Source: Eutreptiella sp. 'Long Island Sound 2002' (taxonomy: Eukaryota; Euglenozoa; Euglenophyceae; Eutreptiales; Eutreptiaceae). From it: 64,000 nucleotides of DNA. The first letter of the stretch is position 1. Every line of letters begins with the position of its first letter. The stretch spans positions 148,871,596 through 148,935,595 of the forward strand of contig OZ038381.1 of NCBI GenBank assembly GCA_964036045.1, read 5' to 3'. The position numbers were made by a program, and so were the translations under genes. Under the pieces are notes generated by a model that saw only the letters and a program-made list of their open reading frames with translations, did no database searches and was not told the origin of the DNA. Positions 37,785 through 46,452 of this stretch are shown in pieces.

Positions 37785-38640
37785 ATGTTTGTCTGAAAAT
37801 TGCCAGACCACAGTTTTCGACCACAATTTTTCGCAACTCTCCCGCTATTTTCCGCAATTGATTCGGGGGGTCCCTGACTGCAACCCCCCCCCCCCCCCGC
37901 CACCATTATATGTGTGCAACAGCAGCTCAAATGCTTCCACGCCCACTCAAATTGTGGCCACAACGATGTTTCATGCCATGTTGTTGCTCTGGCATTCTTT
38001 ACGAAAAAGCGGCCATCCAGTTTGCAGATCAATGTCATGCAGTTCCACCAAAATGCAAAAACAAAGTTGTTGCAGGATTGACGGCTAGTGAGCCATGTCT
38101 TCCCCTGTATCGTTCTATGTCCACTCTGCCATATGGCTCATTGCTGTTTCTGTGGTGCAGCCCACACTCCAAAAGGCCATCAACAATGCCAAGCTTTAGC
38201 TTAAGAAGCAGAGGGGGCCAAGAACATAAATGTTGGGGGAGGAGGCCCAAGCAGCTCTCGTTGTCCAACCCCCCCCGCCGCCTTCTGGAAAGGGACTCTT
38301 TGGGGCGGCTGCCCGAAAGGCTCCTTTTTCCAGTCCTTGTGGCCCCCTTTTGTCAGTGTCAAATTCCGCTCTTTAAATCCGCTTTTTGCTCTGCACTGCA
38401 CTGAAGGTAGAAATGAAGTTTAGCATGGCTCCGGCTGCAACAACTCCCTTAGTCCCCCCCGTTCCTTTCTAAAGAGGGATGCAAGGATGGCTTAATGCTG
38501 CACGCGTTCCCCGGCCAACGTACCCCCCGTGGAGCCTTTCCGGCTTTCTTTTTTGCACTGATGACGCCGGGACCTGGCACAGGGAGACCGCCCAGGCCTT
38601 GCGAGGGGATTTCAGGTATCAAATTAGCGCCTGGGCTTCC
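37785..38640. other. Intergenic; one short coding-like stretch
   Basis: A diverged match to 33,950-34,005 (a CACAATTTT...CCGCAATT-type sequence) lies at about 37,815-37,865, beyond each side of elements A/B. A 15-nt poly-C run is at about 37,885-37,899. From about 37,912 to 38,085 a plus frame contains CFHAHSNCGHNDVSCHVVAL, possibly a gene remnant. Nothing else is recognised. Confidence 0.4.
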
Positions 38641-38644
38641 ACTG

Positions 38645-38705
38645 GGCTTTAGTGGAATCTCAGCATAGAGGCTGCTGGACTCAGCCCCGGTTCGAATCCG
38701 AACCA
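38645..38705 (+). tRNA. tRNA-derived fragment (degenerate, Ser-GGA-like anticodon arm)
   Basis: A perfect box-B sequence GGTTCGAATCC lies at 38,689-38,699. Upstream, GGCTG-CTGGACT-CAGCC forms a 5-bp anticodon-like stem with a 7-nt loop (anticodon GGA), and AGTGGAATCTCAGC resembles a D arm. The acceptor stem does not pair and the T stem pairs over only about 3 bp, so this is a decayed tRNA or the head of a tRNA-derived SINE, not a working tRNA. Confidence 0.35.
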
Positions 38706-39344
38706 ACACCAAAGCGCTGAGGAGGGCACAGACTACCCTTTGTCGTGGGCGGCCAGCCGGTGTGCGCCGTGGATACCCGGGTGGATAAACGATGAACCCC
38801 CCGCAAGAACCCGGAAGGTATGGAAGCCACACAGGAGGCAGCACGGGCGGCCCAGAGGGCCAGCAGCACGGGGCCGAAAATGCGGGCCGTACATGCAGGC
38901 AGCCGCAGAAGCCTGCGCTTTTGGGCACAGCACCTGGGCACGTGATGAGCTGCAAGGGGCTGTGCGCCTGGTAGCAGCAGGGGGCTGTGATTGGGGCGTC
39001 AGAGGGGTATCGAGTGGATGTCATGGGGGTATCAAGGGGGCCGCAGGGGCGATTCTGGGGTATGTTTGTCTAACCTTTCTCAACAAGTTTGTTCAACTTT
39101 TTTTTTAAATAGAAAACAGTCATTTGTACAGCCGTTCACCCACTCACAACCGCTTCCCACCACTCCTTGCTTACATCAATTTTGGCCAACATCAATCTCA
39201 GGGACGCAGTGGGGTCATCCAACAGAAAGCAGGGATGGTAATGTAAAATTGCAGCTGCAGATGCAAACACCCAGCCTCCTTAAGGGCAGTAGTTTTTCGT
39301 TGATGTTCGCTTAGGGACCCCTCTACGTATTTGGCCGCTAGTCG
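38706..39344. other. GC-rich stretch without a recognised gene
   Basis: The sequence from about 38,460 to 39,060 is more GC-rich than its flanks and open on several frames, including a 191-codon minus frame (38,449-39,024) and a 122-codon plus frame (38,740-39,108). None has recognisable domains, and the multi-frame openness is expected from the composition. A T-rich run at 39,099-39,110 could be the tail of a SINE whose head is the tRNA-like fragment just upstream. Confidence 0.35.
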
Positions 39345-39548
39345 GTGGCGGTTGGTGGCTGGCCTGCGGCCGTCAGAGGTTCTACAACACTGATTGCTGG
39401 TTCAGCGATTGTTGATCCCACCTTTATGAAGCTCTGCATGAACGGTCATGTTGCAAACCGAAATCAACCACGAGAAGAGCAGCAGAGAGAAAATAATGAA
39501 CCGATTGTTTTACGGGACTCTGTCAAGCAAACAGTCACCATCTTTTGA
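39345..39548 (+). other. Short coding-like frame, unknown product
   Basis: A 67-codon plus frame has protein-like composition in its second half: GSAIVDPTFMKLCMNGHVAN, then a Glu/Gln/Arg-rich helix (PREEQQRENNEPI) and a stop. It lies just beyond the stop codon of the minus-strand pseudogene at 39,650-40,653, so the two would be convergent. No start context, family or splice partner is identified. It could be an exon remnant. Confidence 0.25.
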
Positions 39549-39649
39549 ACAAGGACCATCAATTTGGTCGGCACTTTGTTGGCAGAGAAAGCAATGTCGG
39601 AAGTTTGTGTGTGTATCATACTGTCTGCTGAGCAGGCATTGTTGGTTTT

Positions 39650-40653
39650 TTAACGCCATTTCAAGAAATGCTTGTTCATCACTGTGCTCTCACGTTGGAT
39701 GGAAGCCCCCGTATCTGCTGTGTTGTGGAGGCATTCTATGGCGGCATTCAAATCCCCAATTGTTATGTGTCCACATTTCGTGCATGCACATTTTGGGATG
39801 TAATGCCCACTGTATGGCACTCAGGGCTGTAAATTTTCTCTTGCAGGAATCAATGGAAGTTGAAAGATCCTGTGTTGCATTTCCCTCACCATTCGCATGA
39901 AGTTTTGGATTTTGAAAGGAAGCTGCAGGTCTGCGAAACTTGTCATTCAGGCATCGTTTTTGTGTTCCAGATTCTCCAAGTACAGACGTAAGTTTTGCTG
40001 AAAAATGAGCTTGATGTCAGCACAGAATGCTTTGTTTTAGGGAATTGGCTGAAACACCACCTGGACAGGATTCACCAGGGCAATACAGAGCAGGCTATGA
40101 AGAGACCACCACACAAGGTTTGTCAACACAACGATAAAAGCATTATTTCTTTACAACCTTTGTAGCTGTACTGTCGCAAAGTTGAGCCAATTATTGGCAT
40201 GCCGATTTGCTTTTGTTACTAATTCCTCCCGCTTTTGTGGAAACAGTCACACACATACCAACATCATATGTGGCATCCTTTCGTAGTCTTTGGACGTCAC
40301 CTACCCTAGAGTCCTGTAATCCTTGTTTTCGCCATTCGCAGTGTGTGTCTTGCTCAGTCTGTCGCAAACAGCCCAAGCATATAGAGTCGATTATTCTGGG
40401 GTGTGTCTTCCAGTTTTTCAGCGCACGATTGGAAGCAATCCTCTTGGTGTGTGATACCCACAATATGGTGTACAACACAATAGCGCAGCCATACCCATTC
40501 GCATCAAGGCTGACTTTTGCGCAGTTTCTTTGAATTGTTGCTTCACAGCGTTTGTGTGCCTTTTCAAGAAATGATACATGCTTGTCATGTTTTCACATCT
40601 GACGCAAGGGCAACGTGTTTTATGTTTCTCCTGTGTCCGACAGATCCGCTGCA
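39650..40653 (-). pseudogene. Decayed minus-strand gene with Cys-cluster motifs
   Basis: Reading on the minus strand, a consistent protein can be followed in pieces. At about 40,653-40,450 is a segment with KTRCPCVRCENMTSMYHFLK after an acceptor-like ATTGCAG. At about 40,430-40,191 comes a segment with SICLGCLRQTEQDTHCEWRK and DATYDVGMCVTVSTKAGG. A likely GT-AG intron follows at about 40,150-40,095. A last exon at 40,094-39,650 contains LYCPGESCPGGVSANSLKQS, QQNLRLYLENLEHKND, YIPKCACTKCGHITIGDL and ends NKHFLKWR-stop (TTA at 39,650-39,652). In-frame TAA and two TGA codons and at least one frameshift break it, so it is a pseudogene unless the code is unusual. 'CPCVRC' plus a following His-rich helix loosely recalls transposase-associated zinc regions. 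Confidence 0.45.
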
Positions 40654-41236
40654 ATGAGTGCACGGGCGCCAGGCGGTTCGGTTCTCTGTTAGCATGGTTG
40701 CAACATGCCGTTGACGGGAAGCACGTGGATGAAGAGACTGCCGTGCACCTTCAGGCAGGAAACTGCCCACTGTGTGCTCTCGTCAAGGATTCTTCAAAAT
40801 TGTCAGCAATCATTCATTTCGCGAAAATGCACGCCGAAAAAGTGTGGGATCTAATCAATTCAGGTTTGTGAATTTGAATTTTGTAGTATTGTTGTTCCTT
40901 TTTGTGATGCAGTGTCCATGTGGTGAGGATGGGCATGGGGGCAGGGATGAGCATGCGGGCCAGCATGCCGATGGCAAAGTAACTCCCGACGGCGATTTTG
41001 AAGGTTATTTGATGCGAATGGCGTCTGTGAGGGATTTGGATCGGGACACAGAGATATTGATGCTGATGGAGACTGATGGAGACGCTGATGGTGATGGAGA
41101 CGGCGGTGCAAACTCAAAGACGGCTTCAAGGTCACAAGCTAGCGTAAATATGGTGAAAATGGTCTCCTTCGCGTTTGTATGGACTTCACCAACGCCCACC
41201 ACGCAATGGGGACGGCACTCTGGTCGGGTGCCCTGA
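40644..41236 (+). pseudogene. Plus-strand gene fragment: CxxC/H zinc-finger-like exon and acidic exon
   Basis: After an acceptor-like CTGTGTCCGACAG ending at 40,643, an open segment encodes IRCNECTGARRFGSLLAWLQ, then GNCPLCALVKDSSKLSAIIH, giving C-x2-C-x12-H-x4-H. A likely 3' splice site (GTGATGCAG) ends at 40,912, and a second open segment begins CPCGEDGHGG and continues into an Asp/Gly-rich acidic stretch around 41,040-41,110 before a stop at 41,236. The obvious donor at 40,864 does not join the two in frame, so the model is uncertain or the gene is broken. The finger pattern resembles that in the gene at 54,059-55,291. Its first bases overlap the oppositely oriented pseudogene. Confidence 0.4.
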
Positions 41237-41570
41237 CCACATGGATGATATCTCTAGTCTGCTTCCTCACTGTGGAGAAACATTTAGATCTCTTATGCCA
41301 TGATACAGGTACGGGGTCATAATTAGGCTTTGGATATCCGAGTGGCGAAAAATCGAAAATGATATTCAGTTGGCCTACGTAAGGGTTGATTTGCACTCCT
41401 CCCCCCCCGCTCCGTTGATCCTCAGTGGTACATTTGTGTAAATGCACCAAAAGACAAAACATCAACACTGATGTTCATTGGGCCTATATTACGGTTGGTT
41501 TGCATTCCATCACTTTACTCAGTGTTTCTTGTCTGTAAATGCACAGCAGGACGCATTTGTATGATTGCAG

Positions 41571-41660
41571 GTGGTGGCAGAGCGGAAGGAATGGCCTCAA
41601 GTCGACGCAGAGCAGATGGTGGCGGAACTGTAGAAACGGGTAAGGGAGCTGGAGGTATGA
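41571..41660 (+). pseudogene. Coiled-coil exon remnant, copy 1
   Basis: Directly after an acceptor-like GATTGCAG, the frame VVAERKEWPQVDAEQMVAEL is followed by TAG and then KRVRELEV and TGA. The charge pattern suits a coiled coil. Copy 2 of the tandem duplication (42,147-42,248) shares the same frame and the same internal TAG. Another plus frame (41,471-41,794) is longer but low-complexity (Gly/Ala/Arg). Confidence 0.35.
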
Positions 41661-41710
41661 AACGGATGTGTATGGCCTCAGGGGGTCCAATGCAATTCAT
41701 ATTGTCCACA

Positions 41711-42301
41711 CGTGTGTGTGTATGTGTGTGTGTGTGTGTGTATGGTCGTTGGACCTGGAGTTCTATTGTCATATTTCCGCAGTTGGTGGCCTGACAGGAA
41801 GATGTTAGCACCCTGAGGATCCTTTGCAAACCACCCCGTAGGATGTTGGAGTACTTCAAAGTGCCGACATGGTCTCTACAAACAAATTTTGTTGCAACTG
41901 TGGTGGGATGCCCTGACCACATGGATGATATCTCTAGTCTGCTTCCTCACTGTGGAGAAAAATTTAGATCTCTTCTGCCATGACAAAGGTAAGGGGTCAT
42001 AAGTAGGCTTTGGATATCCGAGTGGCAGAAAATCGACACTGATATTCAGTTGGCCTACGTTAGGGTTGATTTGCACCCCCCCCCCCGTCGATCCTCAGTG
42101 GTACATTTGTGTAAATGCACAGCAGGACGCATTGGTATGATTGCAGGTGGCGGTAGAGCGGAAGATATGGCCTCAAGTCGACGGAGAGCAGATGGTGGCG
42201 GAACTGGAGAGGATGGTGACAGAACTGTAGAAACGGCTGGAGGTATGAAACGGGTGCGTATGGCCTCAGGGGGTCCAATGCAATCCATATTGTCCACGTG
42301 T

Positions 42302-42345
<44 letters not shown>

Positions 42346-42686
42346 TCACGCGGCTACGCGTGGTCAATGCCGATGGGCTTTGCAACTCCTCCCTTCCAAC
42401 GCCTGTTGTATGTGCCCCACCCCTGCCAATTGACCAGGAGCATGTAAGTAGTGCTGCAAGGTATACAACGTCCTCCTCTCCTCAGTGCTTGGGACAATGG
42501 TCAGGGGGTACTGATATGACTCTGCACGGTGGAAGAACACTGTACGCCTCCGGTCACTCTGTTTCTCCGAAAGGCGCCTAGCCTCAATGACAACCATGTT
42601 TTCTGTTGTGGCCTGACGAGTTGTTTTGAGCAGTGCCTGCCCGTCTGCAATCTTCAGTGAGTTCGGTGTTCTTGGTCTCCTTCACG

Positions 42687-42722
<36 letters not shown>
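41711..42722 (+). repeat. (TG)n microsatellites in three places
   Basis: TG runs lie at about 41,711-41,741, 42,297-42,344 and 42,689-42,722. The first is inside copy 1 of the 680-bp repeat; the other two bracket the extra 345 bp in copy 2. Confidence 0.9.
42147..42248 (+). pseudogene. Coiled-coil exon remnant, copy 2
   Basis: This is the paralogue of 41,571-41,660. Relative to copy 1 it has one extra heptad (7 codons, ERMVTEL in the added region) and lacks three codons further on, so both indels preserve the frame. The in-frame TAG before KRLEV is shared with copy 1, which puts the stop, or a codon read through, before the duplication. Confidence 0.35.
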
Positions 42723-42887
42723 TCGTTGGACCTGGAGTTCTATTGTCATACTTCCGCAGTTGGTGGCCTGACAGGAAGATATTGGCACCTTGAGGATCCT
42801 TTGCAAACCACCCCGTAGGATGTTGGAGTACTTCAAAGTGCCGACATGGTCTCTACAAACAAATTTGGTTGCCACTGCAAGTTGCCC

Positions 42888-43800
42888 AGATTGTCGCCAC
42901 ACAACAACGTGAGCTCACATGGCGCACTCTGATGCGCGCGAAATTTTCACACGAACAGTTGGTCTGCTGCCGACAGCAAGCACCACATTGAATGCTCCAA
43001 GGGCAGCCACTGGCATAAGTATTACCCGCACTGTGATCATGTTTATCACCAGTTGGTATGGAATGCCCGACTTCTCATTTTGGGAGACGTTTTTTGCGGT
43101 GGATGTCACCTACATCGTTATATGGTACCCTATGCCGGTCGCTCAAGACACACACAATGGTTTTTTGCAATAAGGTCCATCCGTACGACCGGTCCTAACG
43201 GCTAACACCATCTGCGTTGACATTATGGATTGCATCGGTGGCGCCAGTCTGGGATGCACGTCGCTCTCTGTGGAGGTTCATGTTGGATTGGAAGTATGGC
43301 GTGCGTACGTTGCCCTTGCTGCCGCTTGGTTACATTAACGACCTTCACCCGCAGGATCTGCAGCGCAGTGCGCATGTTGTCTACAGAATGATCAAAGCAA
43401 GCCAGTTGGAACCTTCGGTGGGTCTTGTGATTTTGCTCGTCATCGTTTGGGGACAGGAACCCATGACCGTTGGTTGGCAAGTCCAGGCGTTTAAGCACGA
43501 GACTGCACTCTGCGAAAATTGTCGGATTTCAATAAGCCTCCGCCTTTGGCCCCAATTTTCGACATGTGAGCCATGTTATTTGCACAAGAGGGTGTCAAGT
43601 CAATGGGTGAAGGGGGTTTCCTTTGGGTCGCCCATATGTTGGAGCAAAATGTCACAGAATGGGTCAAAATGGTTCTGGACCAATGTTTTCAAAACTGACC
43701 AGGGGACACTTGGGAGGGCAAAAAGTGTGTTTGAGCACTGAAAAAGACATAAGCCTGTTGTCGGGCACCCACACCCTGTTTCGGGGAGGCGGCTATGATC
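42888..43800. other. Unassigned region with open frames on both strands
   Basis: Plus frames at 42,919-43,173 (hydrophobic centre) and 43,217-43,741, and a minus frame at 43,223-43,498, are open, but none shows a family signature. At about 43,340-43,420 a CACCCGCAG acceptor-like site precedes a coding-like segment (DLQRSAHVVYRMIKASQLEP). From about 43,540 the sequence contains AAAATGGGTC-type motifs like those of elements A and B, suggesting an eroded relative. Confidence 0.35.
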
Positions 43801-43839
43801 GGGGAGGGAGGGGCCAGAGTTTGCACACGCCATGTATGT

Positions 43840-43841
<2 letters not shown>

Positions 43842-43872
<31 letters not shown>
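43842..43872 (+). repeat. (AC)n microsatellite
   Basis: A pure AC run. Just upstream, at 43,815-43,840, is an inverted, diverged copy of the terminal sequence of element D (AACTCTG/ATGG block). Confidence 0.9.
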
Positions 43873-43876
<4 letters not shown>

Positions 43877-44226
43877 ACCATGCCCGCAAGGGCCTGCACG
43901 TATCTCTACGGGTCTGCTGAGGTCCCCACACCAACCCCCCACCCCTCCAGCCCCCAAACGCAGGAGGCCGAAAACACCCCCCCCTCCGTCCCCACCAGCC
44001 CCAGTTCCACGGGGGCTGGAGGAGACCGTGGCCGAGGATGTCGCACGCCCGCTTTTCGTGACGAGGCACGGGAGAGCAAACACTCTGGATACCTAGCCAG
44101 CAAAATACAGAGGTTCTGATTCCGCAGAAGGGAGGGAAACAACGTCACAAAGAGGCCTCAGCAGACCTGAGCCAAATGAGGCGTCCAGCCCAACGCTACA
44201 CAAGGATCCACCTCTAAAAGTACAGA

Positions 44227-44229
<3 letters not shown>

Positions 44230-44261
<32 letters not shown>
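44230..44261 (+). repeat. (AC)n microsatellite
   Basis: A pure AC run that abuts the truncated inner edge of the element-B-type arm starting at 44,262. Confidence 0.9.
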
Positions 44262-44263
<2 letters not shown>

Positions 44264-44882
44264 TTGGGGCTCGAGCTTGCAGCGTGCAGTAGCTTAGTGG
44301 GCCCAGGTACGGGGTTCTAGGCGTCCGTTTGGGCAATTCTGAGGGGTGGAAACCACAAGAAGTGGGGGGTTGCGGGTGGACTAGGCGCCCTCGGAATCGC
44401 GTTTTGAGCCGCCTAGCCCAAGATACGACCTGTTTTTGGTTTGGGGCTGTCGGCCACCTATCTGCGCAGATTTTGGGGCTTTTTGGCGCCTTTTTTGGGC
44501 ATTTCTCCAGCATATTGTGGAGTTAGAGCGCACCAAAGGGCTCTCTGACACGAGGAAGCCAAGGCGCACGTGGAGTGTAGCAACCGTTTCCCTTCGTTTC
44601 ACTGGTTTGAATGGGTTCTAGGGCTGTTTTGGGCAAAAAATGGCTGTTTTTGGCCCAAAACTGCGCAGATTTGGGAGGGCACCTCCCGACTTGGCGCCTA
44701 CGCCCCGGGCAGCCATTGGTGAATTTTTGGCTCAAAACCTGGATTTGGCAAGGCCACCACCTAGGCTCTAGGATGGCAAGACTAGCAAAGACCACGAAGC
44801 GTTGGGACAGAGTGCTGGCCAAAACGGAATGATGCCGTGTTGTTGTTGTTGTTGCTGCTTGTTGTTAGCTAGATTTAATTAC
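44262..44882 (-). mobile_element. Solo right arm of the element A/B family
   Basis: This stretch aligns in order with the right arm of element B. It has GGGGCTCGAGCTTGCAG, the TTCTAGGCGTCCGTTTGGGC block, a GGGTGGAAACCACAAGAAG block, GCGCCCTCGGAATC, CATATTGTGGAGTTAGAG, GGGAGGGCACCTCCC, CTTGGCGCC, then GGCCAAAACGGAATG and a GTT-rich tail ending near TAGCTAGATTTAATTA. The inner side is cut off at the AC microsatellite, so only one arm remains. Confidence 0.6.
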
Positions 44883-45770
44883 ACACACATATATATGGTA
44901 TATGCGAACTCTGCCCCCCCCCCCCCCCCGTCTGCACCCCCAGGGTCCGGAGGACCGGAGGACCCCAAAGGCCCCCAATATGCAAGAATATGCACATTTT
45001 ACACCGAATGCTACTCCGTTTACCCGTATACCCCTTCCGTTTACCCGTGGATCATAGGAATTGCGGTCTGTAGTCCGTAGACACTGTCTACCACACAAGG
45101 CGGTGCACACACCAGGCGGCGCACACACAAGGCGGTCTATGGCCACCGCAAGTGTCTTGTTATTTAAGGGGGGTGCGGGGGCTGGCCCCTGCATCGAGCG
45201 CAGCGAGCCGTGGCGTGGTAAGGGTTGGCAGTGCACACACAAGGCGGTGTATACACAAGGCGGTGCACACACAAGGCGGTGTACACAGAAGGCGGTTTGT
45301 AGCCACCGCAGGTGTTTTGTTGTTGAAGGGGGGTGCGGGGGCTTGCCCCCGCGTCGAGCGTAGCAAGCCGTAGCGTGGGAGGGATTCGTGGTGCGCACAC
45401 AAGGCGGTGCATACATGTGCACACCCGTGCACACGGGCATAGTGGTTTGTAGGGTGTAGACGCAGTTTGCCCTCGGTAGACGCGGTCTGCCCTAGGTAGA
45501 CACTGTCTGCTGCGGGTCAACGCAGAGTACCAATATTTTGGGGAAGGGGGACGAAGCGGGGGGGGGGGGGGGTTATACGGGTAAATTCTACGGGTAAACG
45601 GAGTGGCATTCAGTGTAAAATGTGCATATTCTTGCATATTGGGGGCCTCTGGACCCACATGGGGCGCTACGCGCCCATTCCGCGGGGTCCTCTAGACCCC
45701 TAGGGGGGGTGTAGACAGGGGGGGGGGAAGAGCTCGCATAAGCCACACACACACACACACACATATATGT
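44883..45770. mobile_element. Element D, inverted-repeat element of about 0.9 kb
   Basis: The left end (ATATATATGGTATATGCGAA, a C run, then GGCCCCCAATATGCAAGAAT at about 44,970) is mirrored on the right: GGGTAAACGGAGTGGCATTC at 45,592-45,611, CTTGCATATTGGGGGCC at 45,631-45,647, a G run, then a GCATAAGCC block before a CA microsatellite. The best-conserved inverted segment is about 60 bp (44,970-45,029 against 45,589-45,647) with only a few mismatches. The centre holds two copies of a 160-bp sequence and no convincing gene, so it is probably a non-autonomous element. Confidence 0.65.
45123..45400 (+). repeat. Two 160-bp direct repeats inside element D
   Basis: Copies begin near 45,123 and 45,281. 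Each has an ACACAAGGCGGT or ACAGAAGGCGGT lead, GCCACCGCA, a TTGTT block, GGGGGGTGCGGGGGCT and a GAGCGNAGCNAGCCGTNGCGTGG block. The second contains GCGGGGGC-TT-GCCCCCGC, an 8-bp-stem hairpin at about 45,337-45,354. ACACAAGGCGGT recurs several times between and after the copies. Confidence 0.75.
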
Positions 45771-45843
45771 ATATGTATATGTAATATCCTCTAATCTACA
45801 CCCCTCTCCAAAACTCTAGGTTGCTCGAATGTAGAGGTTTGTA

Positions 45844-46321
45844 ATGAGATGGTGCAAGTTTGATTGGGCAAGGCTCGTGCACAATGCTGTTGGGAAGCAT
45901 TCAGCCATTGGGAACAGAATACCATTGTGTGCTTGTGGGTACACTGGCAACAATACTACAGGAGAATGGATTACAGAGAAGAAATGTGCAAATTGTTTTG
46001 AAGTCATAGTACCCGGATACTGGAACACATTCCTGGCATTGATCGCTTGTTCATGACGGGTCAAGCGGCACACAAGAACCTGACGGAAATCGGTTAGAAA
46101 GAGTTGTTGTGTAAAAGGGCGTGGTGGGGAGCGACGCAAAGGCACGTGCAATTGGGTAAAAAAAAATTGCGAAAAGACCCAGCGCGTGCAGAAGGTTGCA
46201 TGATGGATGCCTTGAGCCAGCTTGGCGGGTGTATGCAAGTAACGCCGTTGAGTTGGATAGCCAAGTAGAAAAGCACCTAAAAGAAAAACAAGACAACACC
46301 GGATGGACATGGAAAGCATGA
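45844..46321 (+). pseudogene. Broken plus-strand gene remnant with CxC/CxxC motifs
   Basis: Three consecutive coding-like pieces run on the plus strand. The first (45,844-46,056) begins MRWCKFDWARLVHNAVGKHS and contains IPLCACGYTG and EKKCANCFE, a possible zinc-binding pair. The second, in another frame, reads DRLFMTGQAAHKNLTEIG then a stop. The third (about 46,165-46,321) contains LEPAWRVYASNAVELDSQVE then KHLKEKQDNTGWTWKA and a stop. The frame changes and internal stops mark it as decayed, or as exons I cannot join. No family is recognised. Confidence 0.4.
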
Positions 46322-46399
46322 GAAGGTAACCCCATTAAGGGTCCACCTATACTCCAAGTCCAACTGGTGAAACAAAGAGCAACATTGGAACTCCCCAGT

Positions 46400-46452
46400 G
46401 TATGGGGGTCTGGGTGTGCGCGTCGGCGATTTTGAGGGGTGGAAAGCACAAA
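46400..46452 (-). mobile_element. Truncated fragment of an element A/B arm at the satellite border
   Basis: GGGGGTCTGGGTGTGCG...GGCGATTTTGAGGGGTGGAAAGCACAA matches the same block of the right arms at about 37,177-37,220 and 44,312-44,358. The match stops where family-2 satellite begins. Confidence 0.55.

Larger units (their letters stand above)
41231..42880 (+). repeat. Tandem duplication, 680-bp unit; second copy interrupted
   Basis: CCCTGACCACATGGATGATA begins at 41,231 and again at 41,911. The units stay similar through the CAGCAGGACGCATT block, the GTCGACG block, a TCAGGGGGTCCAATGCAAT block and a (TG)n tract, then a CTGGAGTTCTATTGTCATA block and GTCTCTACAAACAAATTT at the end. In copy 2 about 345 bp of unrelated sequence (about 42,345-42,688) lies between two TG tracts, after which the final third of the unit resumes (42,721-42,880). 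Confidence 0.85.

Noticed and set aside
38449-39024. 191-codon minus-strand gene
   Set aside because: The stretch is GC-rich and open on several frames, has no recognisable motif and overlaps a tRNA-like fragment.
43793-44096. Pro/Thr/His-rich proteins around the AC microsatellite
   Set aside because: They are translations of the microsatellite and adjacent C-rich sequence in several frames.
45061-45658. Genes on both strands in the centre of element D
   Set aside because: Frames are open on both strands through direct repeats and an inverted repeat; no domain is seen.
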